A stretch of 64,000 nucleotides of DNA from NCBI RefSeq assembly GCF_018687715.1, contig NC_056755.1, positions 41,543,001 to 41,607,000 on the forward strand, in the 5' to 3' direction. This DNA comes from Carya illinoinensis. Its lineage: Eukaryota > Streptophyta > Magnoliopsida > Fagales > Juglandaceae. The notes under the pieces were generated by a model. It was not told the DNA's origin. It did not search any database and worked only from the letters and a program-made list of their open reading frames with translations. Positions 25,064 to 37,145 of the stretch are shown here, piece after piece. The stretch's first letter is position 1. Each line of letters begins with the position of its first letter. The translations under genes and the position numbers were made by a program.

Positions 25064-25166
25064 TTGGTTTATTCTTATTCTTTTCGTCAATATCGATACA
25101 AAGTAATCTTGGTTTTAATTTAGAATTTTGTTTTAATTTGTTCTACAGGTGTGTTTTTGACATTGG

Positions 25167-27434
25167 ATGCGCCGTACTAGATCTCGTGACATTATTCCTG
25201 TTGATCCGGAGATTGAGAGAACTCTTAGATCACTAAGAAAAAATAAGATACTAGCTATGGCTGAAGAAGATCGTGAAGTACTACCACGCACCTTGAAGGA
25301 CTATGTACGACCAGTTGTCAATGGAAATTACTCGAGCATAATGCGCCAACCAATCAATGCCAACAACTTTGAGCTCAAACCAGCTTTGATTAGCATGGTG
25401 CAGCAGGCTCAATTCAGTGGATCACCACTTGATGATCCTAATATTCACCTGGCTATGTTCTTGGAGATTTGTGATACTGTGAAGATTAATGGTGTTACTG
25501 AAGACACCATTAGACTGAGATTGTTTCCCTTCTCTTTGAGGGACAAGGCTAGAGGTTGGCTACAATCTCTACAACCGGGAAGCATCGTTAGTTGGCAGGA
25601 CATGGCTGAGAGGTTTCTTGCTAAATTCTTTCCTCCTGCCAAAACAGCCCAACTCAGGAGTGAGATTGGCCAATTCAAGCAAAATGATTTTGAGTCACTC
25701 TATGAAGCATGGGAAAGGTATAAGGACTTGATTCGACGTTGCCCACAACATGGATTGCCAAATTGGTTGCAAGTTCAGATGTTCTATAATGGGTTAAATG
25801 GGCAAACTCGAACTATAGTTGATGCTGCTTCTGGTGGAACTTTGATGTCGAAGACAGCTGAAGGTGCTACTGCACTTTTGGAGGAAATGGCCTCAAACAA
25901 CTATCAATGGCCAACTGAGAGGACTTTGGCTAAGAAGGTAGCTGGAATTCATGAATTGGAGCCGATAGCAGCTCTTTCCGCTCAAGTAGCTACTCTATCT
26001 CATCAGATTTCAGCCTTGACAACACAAAAGATACCACAAAGTACAGAATATGTAGCATCAACAAGTATGATAGTTCCAAGCAATGAGGCGAGTCAAGAAC
26101 AAGTTCAATATGTCAACAATCGGAACTACAACTATCGTGGTAATCCTATGCCAAATTACTATCATTCAGGGCTTAGAAATCATGAGAATCTTTCATATGG
26201 AAATACCAAGAATGTGTTGCAACCTCAACATCCTCCCGGATTTGATAGCCAACCAAGTGAGAGGAAGATGTCACTTGAGGATGCCATGGTTTCCTTTGTT
26301 CAGGAGACCAATGCAAGGTTTAAAAAGACTGATTCAAGGTTGGACAACATTGAGACTCATTGTAGCAATATGGGAGCTGCTATAAAGAATATTGAAGTGC
26401 AAATTGGGCAACTAGCCACTACCATCAATGCCCAACAAAGAGGAGCTTTTCCCAGCAACACTGAAGTGAATCCAAAGGAATAATGCAAGGCCATCACACT
26501 TAGGAGTGGAAAAGAAATAGAGAGGTCACCATTGAAGGAGAGCAAGTCCACCCCTACAGCTGTGAACATTGGCCAAAGCAAGAATAAAGTAGAAGAAGAT
26601 GAGATTGTCAATAATACACTAGAGGAGACCGACTTTGCTCCTACAATTTCATTTCCTGACAATCCTCTTATTCTTGCTCCTCCACTTCCTTACCCTCAGC
26701 GTTTTCAAAAGCAAAAACTAGATAAGCAATTTTCTAAGTTTTTGGATATTTTTAAGAAAATTCACATTAATATTCCTTTTGCAGATGCCTTGGAACAAAT
26801 GCCAAATTATGTCAAATTCCTAAAAGACATCATTTCCAAGAAGAGAAGGTTGGAGGAGTTTGAAACAGTGAAGCTTTCTGAAGAATGCAGTGCCATTCTT
26901 CAAAAGAAATTGCCTCAAAAATTGAAAGATCCGGGGAGTTTCACTTTGCCTTGCACTATTGGAAATTCATTTTTTGATAAAGTTTTATATGATCTTGGTG
27001 CTAGCATTAATCTTATGCCACTTTCTGTTTGCAGGAAATTAGGACTTGAAAAGATGAAGACTACAACAATTTCTTTGCAACTAGCGGATCGGTCTATCAA
27101 GTATCCACGTGGAATCATAGAAGACGTATTGGTAAAAGTGGATAAATTTATCTTCCCTGCTGATTTTGTGGTGTTAGACATGGAAGAAGATGAAGAAGTC
27201 CCACTAATTCTTGGCCGACCATTCTTGGCTACGGGAAGAGCTTTGATTGATGTTCAAAAGGGTGAGTTAACATTGAGAGTGAACAAGGAAGAAGTTATGT
27301 TCAACATTTACCAAGCCATGAGAATTCCAGAAGAGCCAAGCACTTGTTTTCGGATTGATGACATTAAGCAATGTGAAGAAAAGGCCTTTAAAGAAGATGC
27401 ACCAGCCAATCACCTAGAACGAGCCTTGCAGTAA
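25167..27434 (+). pseudogene. Athila-like gag-protease ORF, one nonsense codon
   Basis: The first 438 codons (25167-26483) encode Gag. A short Arg-rich start is followed by a retrotrans_gag core (SLRDKARGWLQSL, then WQDMAERFLAKFFPP and FESLYEAWERYKDLIRRCP) and a Gln/Asn-rich C-terminal part. A TAA at 26481-26483 interrupts the frame. The same frame resumes and runs to 27434 with an aspartic protease (DLGASINLMP catalytic block and an LILGRPFLAT flap/strand motif). Relatives continue through this point, so the TAA probably replaced a Gln codon. The first part could still give Gag. No RT domain follows the protease, and the frame ends at TAA after residue 300 of the second part. Confidence 0.9.
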
Positions 27435-28447
27435 GATATATCACTTAGCAATGAAGTGGAGAGGAACTGTACTCTTATTCCTCTTAGAGATCCCGATTGA
27501 GGAAGATTGAAAAGTCTGGCTGTAGACTTTAAAACAAGCGCTTATGGGAGGCAACCCATAGATCTATCTTTATTTATTTCATTTATTTTATTATCTTTAT
27601 TTATTTAAGTTTTAATAAATTAGTTTTTGATGCAGGTTTATTTAGCAAGAATAAAGAGCTGAAAAATTCTAATCTACGGAAGATTCATGATGAAACCAGG
27701 GAAGTTCCTTTATTTCTTCAATCTTTTTTACTTTTGCATCACAATGAGGACATTGTTTAGTTTAAGTTTGGGGGTGTAAACTCCTATAATCATTTGATCC
27801 TCTTGTTTTCTAAGTCTTGGGTTGTTGATGGGTTGTTTGAGTCTCTTACCAAGCATGCATTGGAGTAAGATTGAATTCTCTATGACTCTGAAATTTGTGA
27901 TTGAAGATGGTTTTGAGAAAAATTTTCAAAAATTTCTTTTAGGTCAAGTGAAGTTTTGTGGGTACTTTGGTTTAAATCTTTGACCTTGAACACAATTGAG
28001 CACATAGTCATTTTTCTCTTATTCCATTTTGCTTATGAAGAGAAGAAGTTGAATTAATTGAAAGAGGGAGGTTCGATTTTGCTTTGCTCTAGAATCCGTT
28101 GATGGGTCCTTGAGGCGAAATCCTAGTTGAGACCAAATATTAGAGAAATGATCTAGGCATTTCTTTGGCATAACCAAAAAGCTTTCCCAGCCGTCCTAAA
28201 TGTCATGCCATCATTACATGGTGTGTTTCCATAGTCAACCCCCTTGAGCCGTCATGAGCCTTTATTGATTCTTTAAACTACATAAACCATGCCCGCTCTA
28301 AGCCTGAAAAACAATGAATCTACCGTTGATAGTTTGAGAAAATACTTTGGTGGAGAGTTACATTTAAAAGAGAAAATTGGTTTCATTATGAAAAGTATTA
28401 TGTTTGCTCTGTTTGATCAAAGAAAAAGAAGAAGAAGAAAGGAAGTG

Positions 28448-28489
<42 letters not shown>

Positions 28490-29140
28490 AAAAGAAAAAG
28501 AAGTCGCCAAGCGGAAAGTGAATTACCTCAAATTTTGTTAAGGGAAGTGTTGGTATTACATCAGTGATTACAGCAATAATAATGCCACAAGTATGAGCAT
28601 ATTGCCAAGAAAGAGCTATGATTTGAATCATGTGAGTTTCTCTTTTAATGTTCTTTTCACTAAGTATTTTCCCAGTTTGCTTTAATTTTCCATATCCAGT
28701 TCTTTCTTAATCCTCACCCTGTGGCCTATCATTACAACCTTAATAAAGACATTTTGATCTTTGATTTTGGTGTTGACTACATTAGTGGAGAGGATTTCTG
28801 AAAATTGGACTTATGGGGTTAAGTTTTAAGAGAATTCTTCTGATTTTGGTTGTTCTACTTTTATCTGAGTTTGCAGGTGGTTTGAGGTTAAATTGACTAT
28901 ATCACACACACACTCAAGGTCTTAGCTTTAGGTTGAAGTAAACGCCTAACTCTTGCTTGACAAATTGCAAAATTTTTGATTGATTTTCTTGCTATCTTTG
29001 ATGTTAAAAGAGTAAGATACTAGAGATGAAATCTAAATTCATAAAAGCTTGGTGAATGATGATACTTCTCTTTGGGGTCGAGTTGATATTGCCTAAACTA
29101 TCATTTGTTTTTCTTTTTGTTTGAGGACAAACAAAGTTGT
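27435..29140 (+). other. Non-coding 3' interior of the Athila-like element
   Basis: About 1.7 kb without RT, RNase H, integrase or envelope-like frames. It contains a PPT-like AAGTTTGGGGGTGT at about 27765-27778, which resembles the true tract at 29141-29153, and a poly(A) run. Confidence 0.75.
28450..28487. repeat. Poly(A) tract of 38 bases
   Basis: Uninterrupted A run inside the Athila-like interior, preceded by AAGAAGAAGAAGAAAGG and followed by AAAGAAAAAG. It is probably a replication-slippage tract, or the tail of a captured transcript. Confidence 0.85.
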
Positions 29141-29155
29141 AAGTTTGGGGGTATT
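29141..29155 (+). other. Polypurine tract
   Basis: AAGTTTGGGGGTATT lies directly before the 3' LTR. It would prime plus-strand synthesis. Confidence 0.65.
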
Positions 29156-30478
29156 TGATGGCTTGCAAAATTTCATATTGCAGATTTTACAAGTTCGCTC
29201 GAGCGGAGGCTTTTGGCCGCTCGAGCGAATTCAGGCAGATTCAAACGCTCGACTGCCGCTCGACAGGGAGCTCGAGCAGGTTGCTGAAAAACGAAGATCG
29301 CTCGAGCGGAGACATTGGCCGCTCGAGCGAAATCAAGCAGAGTTGAACGCTCGATGTGCGCTCGATAGGACGCTCGAGCGAAATCAGGCAGAGTCGAACG
29401 CTCGACGCGCGCTCGACATCCCGCTCGAGCGAACATCGTATTTTGACAGATTTTAGGTTTTCCGCCGTGGGACTATATAAAAGGCCATTCTTCACTCTAG
29501 AGCCGCGAGTTTTGACTGGAGAACACTCTTTGGGAGAGAAAAACATAGCTAGAGGGATTCAAATAATTTGTTTTGGAGACGGAATTCCAATTTATTGCAC
29601 GTACGTTGGATTCATACACGAGCACGGACGGGAGAAAGGCGTTGAATCGTTCCCTTGAGCTTTTGACGACCAGTTGAGGCTGCAAGGAGGATTTTTCAGT
29701 GTTTATTTTCTTCTTCCCATCTTCTCAGAACAATTATGGTGAATTCGTTTATGTTGAATTCCAATTCTAGCATGAGCTAAATTTTCTAATTTCTAGGAAA
29801 ACGATGTAACCTAATTCCGAACTATGCTTGTTTGTCCATGCTAATTTAATGCAATTCTCTCTTTGTTTATCTGATTTATTCTGAGTTTAATGCTTCTAAT
29901 TAACTGGCCATTGATTAGATGATTATTAATCTTGTGATTTGCTATCGAAAGAGGGAATCATAGGGTAGATCTTGGATATTTCAGCATAGGTAAGTATAGA
30001 GATCGAAAGACTTGTATGAACCTGTGTAGTAATTAAATCATTGGTCTTTTTGCGTTCTTGATTATTTAATTTGCATACTCTTGTGTGAATTGATAAACTA
30101 GAATCACTTCCAATTGACTATCGAAAGAGGCTTTTGGATGAATTAGAGATTTGCTAATAGACAAAAGAGGTTTAAGTTAAATTAGCTGGATGAGAAAAGC
30201 ATAGTGAAGAATTATGGTGAAATCGATTTCCTAGAAGGTTTCTTCCCCATTGAATTTGATCTTTGAAAGTCAGTTTTATTTTCTTTGCTTATTTCTCTTT
30301 GAGTTGATCTAAGTTTATTTGCAACTACAAAAACCTTAGCGATTCCTCTAGATAAAATTGAGATTAGTATAATTTTGATATTTGGCAAGAGTAAGGTACC
30401 AATCCCTGAGGACGATACTCTACTTATTACTTTACTATAAAACTACGATACTGTGCACTTGCAGTTTTGCACCGATCA
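29156..30478 (+). repeat. 3' LTR of Athila-like element
   Basis: Same 1323-bp length as the 5' LTR, ends CACCGATCA, and is followed by the ATTGG duplication. Confidence 0.93.
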
Positions 30479-30483
30479 ATTGG
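30479..30483. repeat. Target-site duplication (ATTGG), right
   Basis: Partner of 23712-23716. Confidence 0.9.
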
Positions 30484-33400
30484 TAAACTCCATGACATGT
30501 GAATAACCTGACATAATTCTTCAGAAATATATTCAATTGTATGCAACAAATTATATAAAAGGTGGTGCCATATTTTTTTAGGTAAATGTATTCAGTTATA
30601 TTCAAATGAGATGGTTCTTGATAGTGTATTTTGTATACAGAATCCAACAAAGATAGCAGGTGGTGCCGCATTTCTTTGGATAAATGTTTGTTGTATCTCG
30701 TAACCTTAATGGAACAAATGATGCATGCAGCTTAATGATTTGCAGTGAGGGACCACCTTGCAAACAAGAGTACTCTACAATAGAGAGCTTGATTTGAATT
30801 TTAAAGCAAAATCTGTGCAAAAGATTACATTTTAAGAGGTGTCATTATGTATAAACCTCATATCAGCTTCTTGCATTTTAAAAACAGTTAGATAAAAATT
30901 AAGCAAAAGTTGGACACAATAGGATTACATGAAATTAACTTCATACATTACATGAAATTACACTACTTGAAGTACCAATGACATTATATAAAATTACATG
31001 AAATTTTCCCAAAGGTTATATGAAATTAACTTCATACATTACAGCTTGTCTCAAAATTTCTAAAAAACCATGGCTAAACAAAGTACCGATGACATTGAAA
31101 TTGCTAAAACTACAATGACCCTCTCAAACTTTCTCTTGCGCCTCTCAATCTTTATTTCTAGTTGATGTCGAGTTGTTTGGATATCCATTACCTGTTATAT
31201 CTTTTGAATTTTAGTTTTTAAACAGTTGATTCTTTTCTCACTATATGGTGGGTATTTCTAGGTCATACCAACAAAAATATCTACAAGAATACACAGCCTG
31301 CAAAATAAACCAACACATTATCAAATAAGGATTACCATTCACTTCTTAGCAAACAAGAGTGAAATATATGTATTTTTTTTTATAAGTACAAACAAGAGTG
31401 AAATATAATATCTCAAAGTTTTGGCAACTAAAAAATCGGCGACCCTCATTATCCTCCATATGCGCAGTTCGTCGACATACTTTAATACCGCAAAAGTATA
31501 TTGGGTATTCATTTTGCCAAGAGTTTTTTTAGATTGAGTTATTGTTAGTGCTACTACGTGCTTCAGACATTATCTCAATATGGCAGAAATTAATGTGCTT
31601 TGTAATAAATCAAGACCCATTTGTGTATTTGCAACATAACAAATAACACAATTGGAAACCTAGCACGGTGCAAATATCGTGCAAAACTAATGACCCGTAT
31701 GCATCACAGGTAATGAATGCTGACTTCATTTCAACTTATATTATGCATGATAATTGCAAATGCTCATAATAAAGTTCACTTTATTACATCAAATAGCTTC
31801 AACTTAAACATATATATATATATATATATGTTTGTAGGATATGTGCCCCTCCATCATATATATATATAAATATATATTTATATATTTGAAATTAGCTATG
31901 CACCACAACTAAATGCAATACCATAATATCATTTTAGTGGCTTTTTCCATAAACTATGCTATGATGAAGAGATAATCTCTACATCTTAGCAACTGTAAAT
32001 AATTTCTAACAGAATCAATGAGCATTCACATGGCCAAAGTTCAAATTCCAAACTGGACATTGTTTTCACTAGGCTTCCAAATTTTCATTTTGTGAAAAAT
32101 TAAGTTTTGGGTAAGTGCAGGGTTCAACATCCATTCTAGCATTATGTCAACATTTGGTGCTTTGCAAATAAGCTTGTTTAACGATGACCCATCTCAAATA
32201 CAAATTTCATGCAAAATATTTACAAGACCCATTTACAATAAAGGAAAATTCAACCATCGCACAAAAAAAAAGTTCTATTTACCAAAATGGCAGAAGAAAT
32301 CAACTATCGCACCTAAAGGAGATGAAATGCTCGGCCCACAGTGAAGGAGACCAAAATGGTAGCCCCGCAGTTTGGGATTCTGCAATGGTAGCCTCGCCGG
32401 TAGTTTGGAGGACGATGGAGGGGAAGATGTCTTGGATTTGGAAGTTCAAATCTGGGAAAATGCTAGCCCGATTGTGAAGGAGATAAATTGCAGCGGTTAA
32501 GTTTTATGCCACTTGAGGTTGGGGATGGGTTTGGGGGCAGTTGAACAAGGCACTGATTTGGAGAAAATTGAAATGGTATTTTTGGGAAGGGGGGGCAGTC
32601 GAATGGGGCAGGGGAAGATGATGGTCATCACGAGAAGTAAATAAGCAAACGAAAGGAAGTCAAATAAGGAAAGAAATTTAAAATAAATAAATAAAAAAAG
32701 AAAAAGAAAAAGCCAAGTGGCTTGTCCATGTCAAGCGGGACGTCTAAACGAGATAAACAAGCGGGTTCTCTAGCATTATTCTTATCGAAAATTTATGTGG
32801 GAGTAGGATTTCTCATTAACTATATACATGAGGTACTTTTATTGTTGTGGCACATTTACTTGTGGGTTGATGATGTGCAATAATCAAGGCAGCACTGACC
32901 AAGGGGAAAATAATGCTAATTAATTTAGTCTAATATATATTTTTTTTTAATACAAGTGAGTAGGGGTATCGAATCCATATTTTTCATTTGGAGAATCGGA
33001 TCATATGTCATCAAGCCATTAGGTAGCCTAATTCATTTATAAAAATATGGGCTCCACCATAATAAAGTGATTTTTTTTTTTCTCTCATAGTGAGGTTCAC
33101 TTTTTTGTAGAATTTTTTATGGCCTAGATATGAGGCAAGTGGCTATATATGGCACAATCCCACGAATGGCAATCTTTTGATTTTTGAATTATAGGAAGTG
33201 TTAAGGGAGTTATATGTGAACAAGTGGCTGAGGTTAGTTTATATAACTAACCCAAGTTTTTTGGGAAGGTTGCAAACAGCACACATTTATGCGCGTAGCT
33301 ACAAGGCATGGTGATGGTATGTATTTCAATGGCGCCTACGCAGATTTATAACCACTCTCTACTATCAGAACAAATCTATGTGGGCTGTTAATTATACTTG

Positions 33401-34495
33401 ATTATATTTTGAGGGGTCTTTGCATGAGGATGCTTTAGTTAACTTGAGTAAGATGTATGAATGTAATTCAATATATTTTGGGGTAGATTTATAAAGTCAT
33501 CTGCTTGTTACTCAGAGTCTCTGTGGGAATTTTTATTATTGATTGAAGTGTGTGTGTCCTAGTACTGTAAAAACTGCTCAAATTGAAACTAATTAATGTA
33601 AGACTTTTTTTTCCCCCCAAATACTTATCAGCCCTTAATATGTGTGGATGAAGAGGCTATGTGGTTTCAGACTTTGGAGAGATGAATTGAAGCTTCTCTC
33701 AGCAGCATGGAATTCTTTAAAACTATGTGTGTCTAGTGCAAAAAACTTGTGTACATGTAGTTACATATAAATATATGTTATGAAAAATACATGGGTACAC
33801 ATGTAGGCTTCCCTATTATATTTTCCAATTTGCAAACATTGATGTATTTCCTTATATATGATTGACTTGGGACATATTGGAATGAAGTTATCTGCTAGAT
33901 ATATTGGAATGTAGTTAGAGGCAAATATATATTATATAGTTCTTCTACGGGCATGGAAGTTTGCGTAGGGGTTGCACAGGAAAGAATATTTTATTCCACA
34001 TCAACTAAAATTAAAGAAATAAAAAGAGAAAATAAAAAATTGAGGCTAACAAGGAACTAAGAGTGTTTCGCCGTTCCCTGCCCGTTCGTCTCCCCCATTT
34101 ACATCGTCTGCATATCCTAGTAGTATTTCTTGATAGTATTTTTTTCTTTTGTTTTTTTTCTAGTTGATTAAAGATAAAATGCAGATTGTTTATTTATTTA
34201 TTTTTTTTGTACTTTTTGAGTGGAAAGAGTAAGAGAGTGGATCATTCTGAAAGCCAGTGAGGATACATCAGAAGCTAGCCATGGATTTGGTTTGATGTGT
34301 TGCAGATTTCTGTAATAAGGGAGGGAAGGACATTCATGAATCTCGATTTTTATAACATTATATGTTTTTTGAGATATAATTCTTAAGCTTTATTTCTGTA
34401 AAAGGTGAAGTATCAGCTCATTGGATAACATTAATAAGAAAAACCCATTTCATCATGAAATCCCAACAAGCCAAGTTTAAATCTCATTTTTCATC
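30484..34495. other. AT-rich spacer with small local repeats
   Basis: No gene seen. It holds a local duplication (ATGAAATTAACTTCATACAT near 30930 and 31020, with AGTACCAATGACATT / AGTACCGATGACATT downstream of each), AT dinucleotide tracts at about 31810-31830 and 31856-31880, and a G-rich segment at about 32330-32640. Confidence 0.5.
32696..32794 (-). repeat. Dispersed repeat copy B (inverted partner of 19621-19730)
   Basis: The reverse complement aligns with copy A through CAATGCTAG/AATGCTAG, GAACCCGCT, TCTCGTTT, CTTGAC-TGGAC and CCACTTG blocks. Confidence 0.55.
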
Positions 34496-34503
34496 GATTT
34501 TTC
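34496..34503. repeat. 8-bp TSD (GATTTTTC), left of hAT element 1
   Basis: Identical to 35567-35574. Confidence 0.8.
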
Positions 34504-35566
34504 TAGGAGTGGGCTCTAACTCTAACGGAGTCGGAATGCCCACCTTCGACCTCCGACTTGAGTTAGAGTTCTCGGAGTTGGAGTCGAGACGTCGGAGGTG
34601 ATTGCCAAAATACCCATTACCCACAAAAAAAAAATAAATAAATCCAACAGTGAAGTAGAGATTAGATCCTACGAAGTGAAATGAAGACCAAACCAAATCA
34701 CTAGAAGCAAAAACCAAACCAAATCAAGAAATTATATGCACAAAATACAAATCACCCATAGAGGTAAAAACCAAACTAAATCAAATTGCGAAAATCACCC
34801 ACATCAATAAATTATATGCTCAAATCAAGCTAGAGAGAACTTCTAATGTGTCTGGCAGTCTGCTACTTTTTCACAAGATTAATGGAAAAAAAAAAACAAG
34901 CAAGATACATAAGAAAAGAATCAAGAAATCGAGCAAATCTCTCAATCTCAGTTCTGCCACATCCACCTCGTGCCGTTGATAAGATATTGTGAAGAGTTGA
35001 AGACCAAAATGAGATGATGAACCTCGACTCGTGAGACTCTTCATGAGCATCTCCACAAAACAAAAGCCCCACATCTTCAGCTCTTCCATAGAAGTCGCAT
35101 CTCAAGAATTACATTGGTGCCACCCGTTATGTCGTTGGCTGGAGTATCTTCAATCTTCACCATGGTGCGAAGAAGAGAGGAAATGGGTGGAGGCACAGGA
35201 GGGGGAAGAGAGAAGAGTAGAAATGTGTAAGGTTAATGAAAGAGTTGAATTTATACCCTATTAAAAACGGCTTCGTTTAAGGTTTTCTAAAAAAAAATTG
35301 CAAAATGTGAAATGGGGCATGAGGGACTCGAACACAGGTTCTCTGAGAACCAAAACTGTACCTCGACCATTAGACCACTTGGCTATCTAATGTTTATTTT
35401 ACTATATATAATATATAAGGTATAAATAGTAGTTCGGAGTCGAAATCCGGAGCTAACAAGGCCTCCAAACTCCGACTCCGAGTTCCGAAACCTCTGACTT
35501 AGTATGAGTTGAAGGGTCATCAGAGCTTGGACGGAATTGGAATATCAAAAATTTTGCCCAATCTTA
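34504..35566. mobile_element. Non-autonomous hAT-type element 1 (1063 bp)
   Basis: Terminal inverted repeats TAGGAGTGGGC (left) and TAAGATTGGGC (right, reverse complement) match at 9 of 11 bases. The perfect 8-bp duplication GATTTTTC flanks them, as hAT transposition produces. Both subterminal zones are rich in GGAGTCGGAG / CTCCGACTCC motifs (about 34520-34605 and 35435-35500), typical of hAT transposase-binding repeats. No transposase frame is present, so it would rely on an autonomous relative. A tRNA-like sequence lies inside. Confidence 0.78.
35314..35387 (-). repeat. tRNA-derived sequence (SINE head or tRNA-Leu-like pseudogene)
   Basis: On the minus strand this reads a Pol III A-box-like TAGCCAAGTGG (35385-35375) and a B-box-like GTTCGAGTCC (35332-35323), with spacing that suits a tRNA with a long variable arm. 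GATAGCCAAGTGGTCTAA resembles the tRNA-Leu D-arm region. The acceptor stem does not pair well and no CCA or clean anticodon arm is evident. A T-run follows about 20 bases downstream (35287-35297 region), as in some plant SINEs. Confidence 0.5.
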
Positions 35567-35574
35567 GATTTTTC
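35567..35574. repeat. 8-bp TSD (GATTTTTC), right of hAT element 1
   Basis: Partner of 34496-34503. Confidence 0.8.
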
Positions 35575-36534
35575 CATTTTTTCAATTCCATAACTTTAAT
35601 GCTCAGTTAATTGTGTGAAACGAATTATTTTCCTTTAATTCATACAACTTTTAAAGATCTATGTAAATGAAACAATTGTTGAAATACGAAGTGGTGGGTT
35701 CATTTCACTTGGGGAATGCTTCGAATATCAGAAGGAGAATTAAATGGAAGAGGAACTTTGGTGGAGATGGAACTGGAAACAAGAAGTGGGTTTGTGCAAG
35801 ACCTGGGGAAGCTTTCGGAGAGGAACTCAAGCTGAGATGAAGGAGAAGCTTGCTGAAACGGAATTGAGGTTTGTGCAAAACACACCGTTTCCTTTTCTAC
35901 GTAGACTGTTAGTGCACATTCCCTGCCCGAAATCTCTTGCATACATCATTTTCCTATGTTATATTGGTTTTGATTAATTCTGTTATATGGATGATGTGAA
36001 TTTCTTCCCATTGTTTTCACTTGAATGATTTTCCTAGCATTTTGGACACAAGTGGCCTAACAAGAAAAAGTTATAATTCAGATGCCAGTTGTGGCAACAA
36101 TGACAAAAATGAGATGGCTAATATAGTACGATTGCTCTATAGACATGTAGTGATAGGTAACAATTCGTGGGTAAAGCTTCAAATCAAATCCTTTTTCTTA
36201 TAACAAAAATATGAAGTAAAGGCTTTTACTCACAAATTGGCCTTAAGGAAATTGGGTATTCTGTAGAAAGCAAAAGCAATTGTTACTATAGGTTGGGTTC
36301 TTGGAAAGGCACAATACCAACGAGGTACCTATTGTTGAAAACAAAAACTTTATATGCAGTGTGATTGGCTACATCATTTTTTAATATAAATTAATTATTT
36401 TAGTCAATTACATTAGTGGAGTAAGCAATAAGTATGCAAAAGTCACTGTATGTAGGTGTAGCCCTCAGCTTTATTGACGGACGGGTTTTGTTATATAAAA
36501 AGGTAATTTCCACCAACAGTTTCCATGGATTTTC
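35575..36534. other. Spacer between two hAT elements
   Basis: No exon or domain seen; short frames only. Confidence 0.5.
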
Positions 36535-36542
36535 CAATAACC
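36535..36542. repeat. 8-bp TSD (CAATAACC), left of hAT element 2
   Basis: Identical to 37138-37145. Confidence 0.87.
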
Positions 36543-37137
36543 TAGGGTTGCACACCTGTGGGTTCGGTGTCAGTTTTGGTGCCAAACCAAGATACCACCG
36601 ATGTCTGCCCTAAGTATATTGAACTAGTCAAAACCGTGGGTTTGGAAAGAGAAAATCGATCATATCGGCGTCGACGTGCATCAGTATGGTCTTCGGTCTA
36701 CTGTCGGCATCTTCTGTAGAAGGAGGAACTTAGGAAGAAGCGTTGTGCCATCATCTGTCATGGAAGAAGAAGAAAGTTGCATAGAGAAAGAAGACGACGC
36801 GAGGAAGAAGAAGAGGGGTGGGGGGATTATTAATTCATTTTGAAACGGCAGCATTCTATTAATATTTTTTTTTTTTAACTTCTAGTCCCTAAAACGATAT
36901 CGTTTCACTCATTTAAGTGAAACATCGTCATTTTATATACATATATTCCAAAAATATATATAAATAGATCGGATCAGCTAGTTCTACGGTTTCCTAGGGG
37001 TTCAAACCGGTGCCGAACTGTCGATATCGATTTTCACTCAATTCCTCTTGCCCACTAATCGGTTCTTTGCCGGTTTCGTGCTCCGGTGGTCAGTCTGATC
37101 AGTTCATGGTCGGTTTGAGCGATCCTGTACACCCCTA
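36543..37137. mobile_element. Non-autonomous hAT MITE 2 (595 bp)
   Basis: Left end TAGGGTTGCACA and right end (reverse complement) TAGGGGTGTACA match at 10 of 12 bases. A perfect 8-bp duplication CAATAACC flanks them. Subterminal regions carry repeated GGTTTGG / CCGGT / GATCGG motifs. It has no coding capacity. The TAGGGGTGTACA terminus is a recurring plant hAT signature. Confidence 0.85.
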
Positions 37138-37145
37138 CAATAACC
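37138..37145. repeat. 8-bp TSD (CAATAACC), right of hAT element 2
   Basis: Partner of 36535-36542. Confidence 0.87.

Larger units (their letters stand above)
23717..30478 (+). mobile_element. Complete non-autonomous Athila-like LTR retrotransposon (gag-protease only)
   Basis: Two 1323-bp LTRs (23717-25039 and 29156-30478) have TG...CA ends and are flanked by the exact 5-bp duplication ATTGG. A primer-binding site at 25046-25063 matches the tRNA-Asp(GUC) 3' end, as in Athila elements. A G-rich polypurine tract precedes the 3' LTR. The 4.1-kb interior encodes only Gag and an aspartic protease (25167-27434). The remaining 1.7 kb has no reverse transcriptase, RNase H or integrase. This matches the TR-GAG class, which would need enzymes from a full Athila. 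The LTRs differ at about 13 sites by eye, nearly all transitions, so the insertion is fairly recent. Confidence 0.93.
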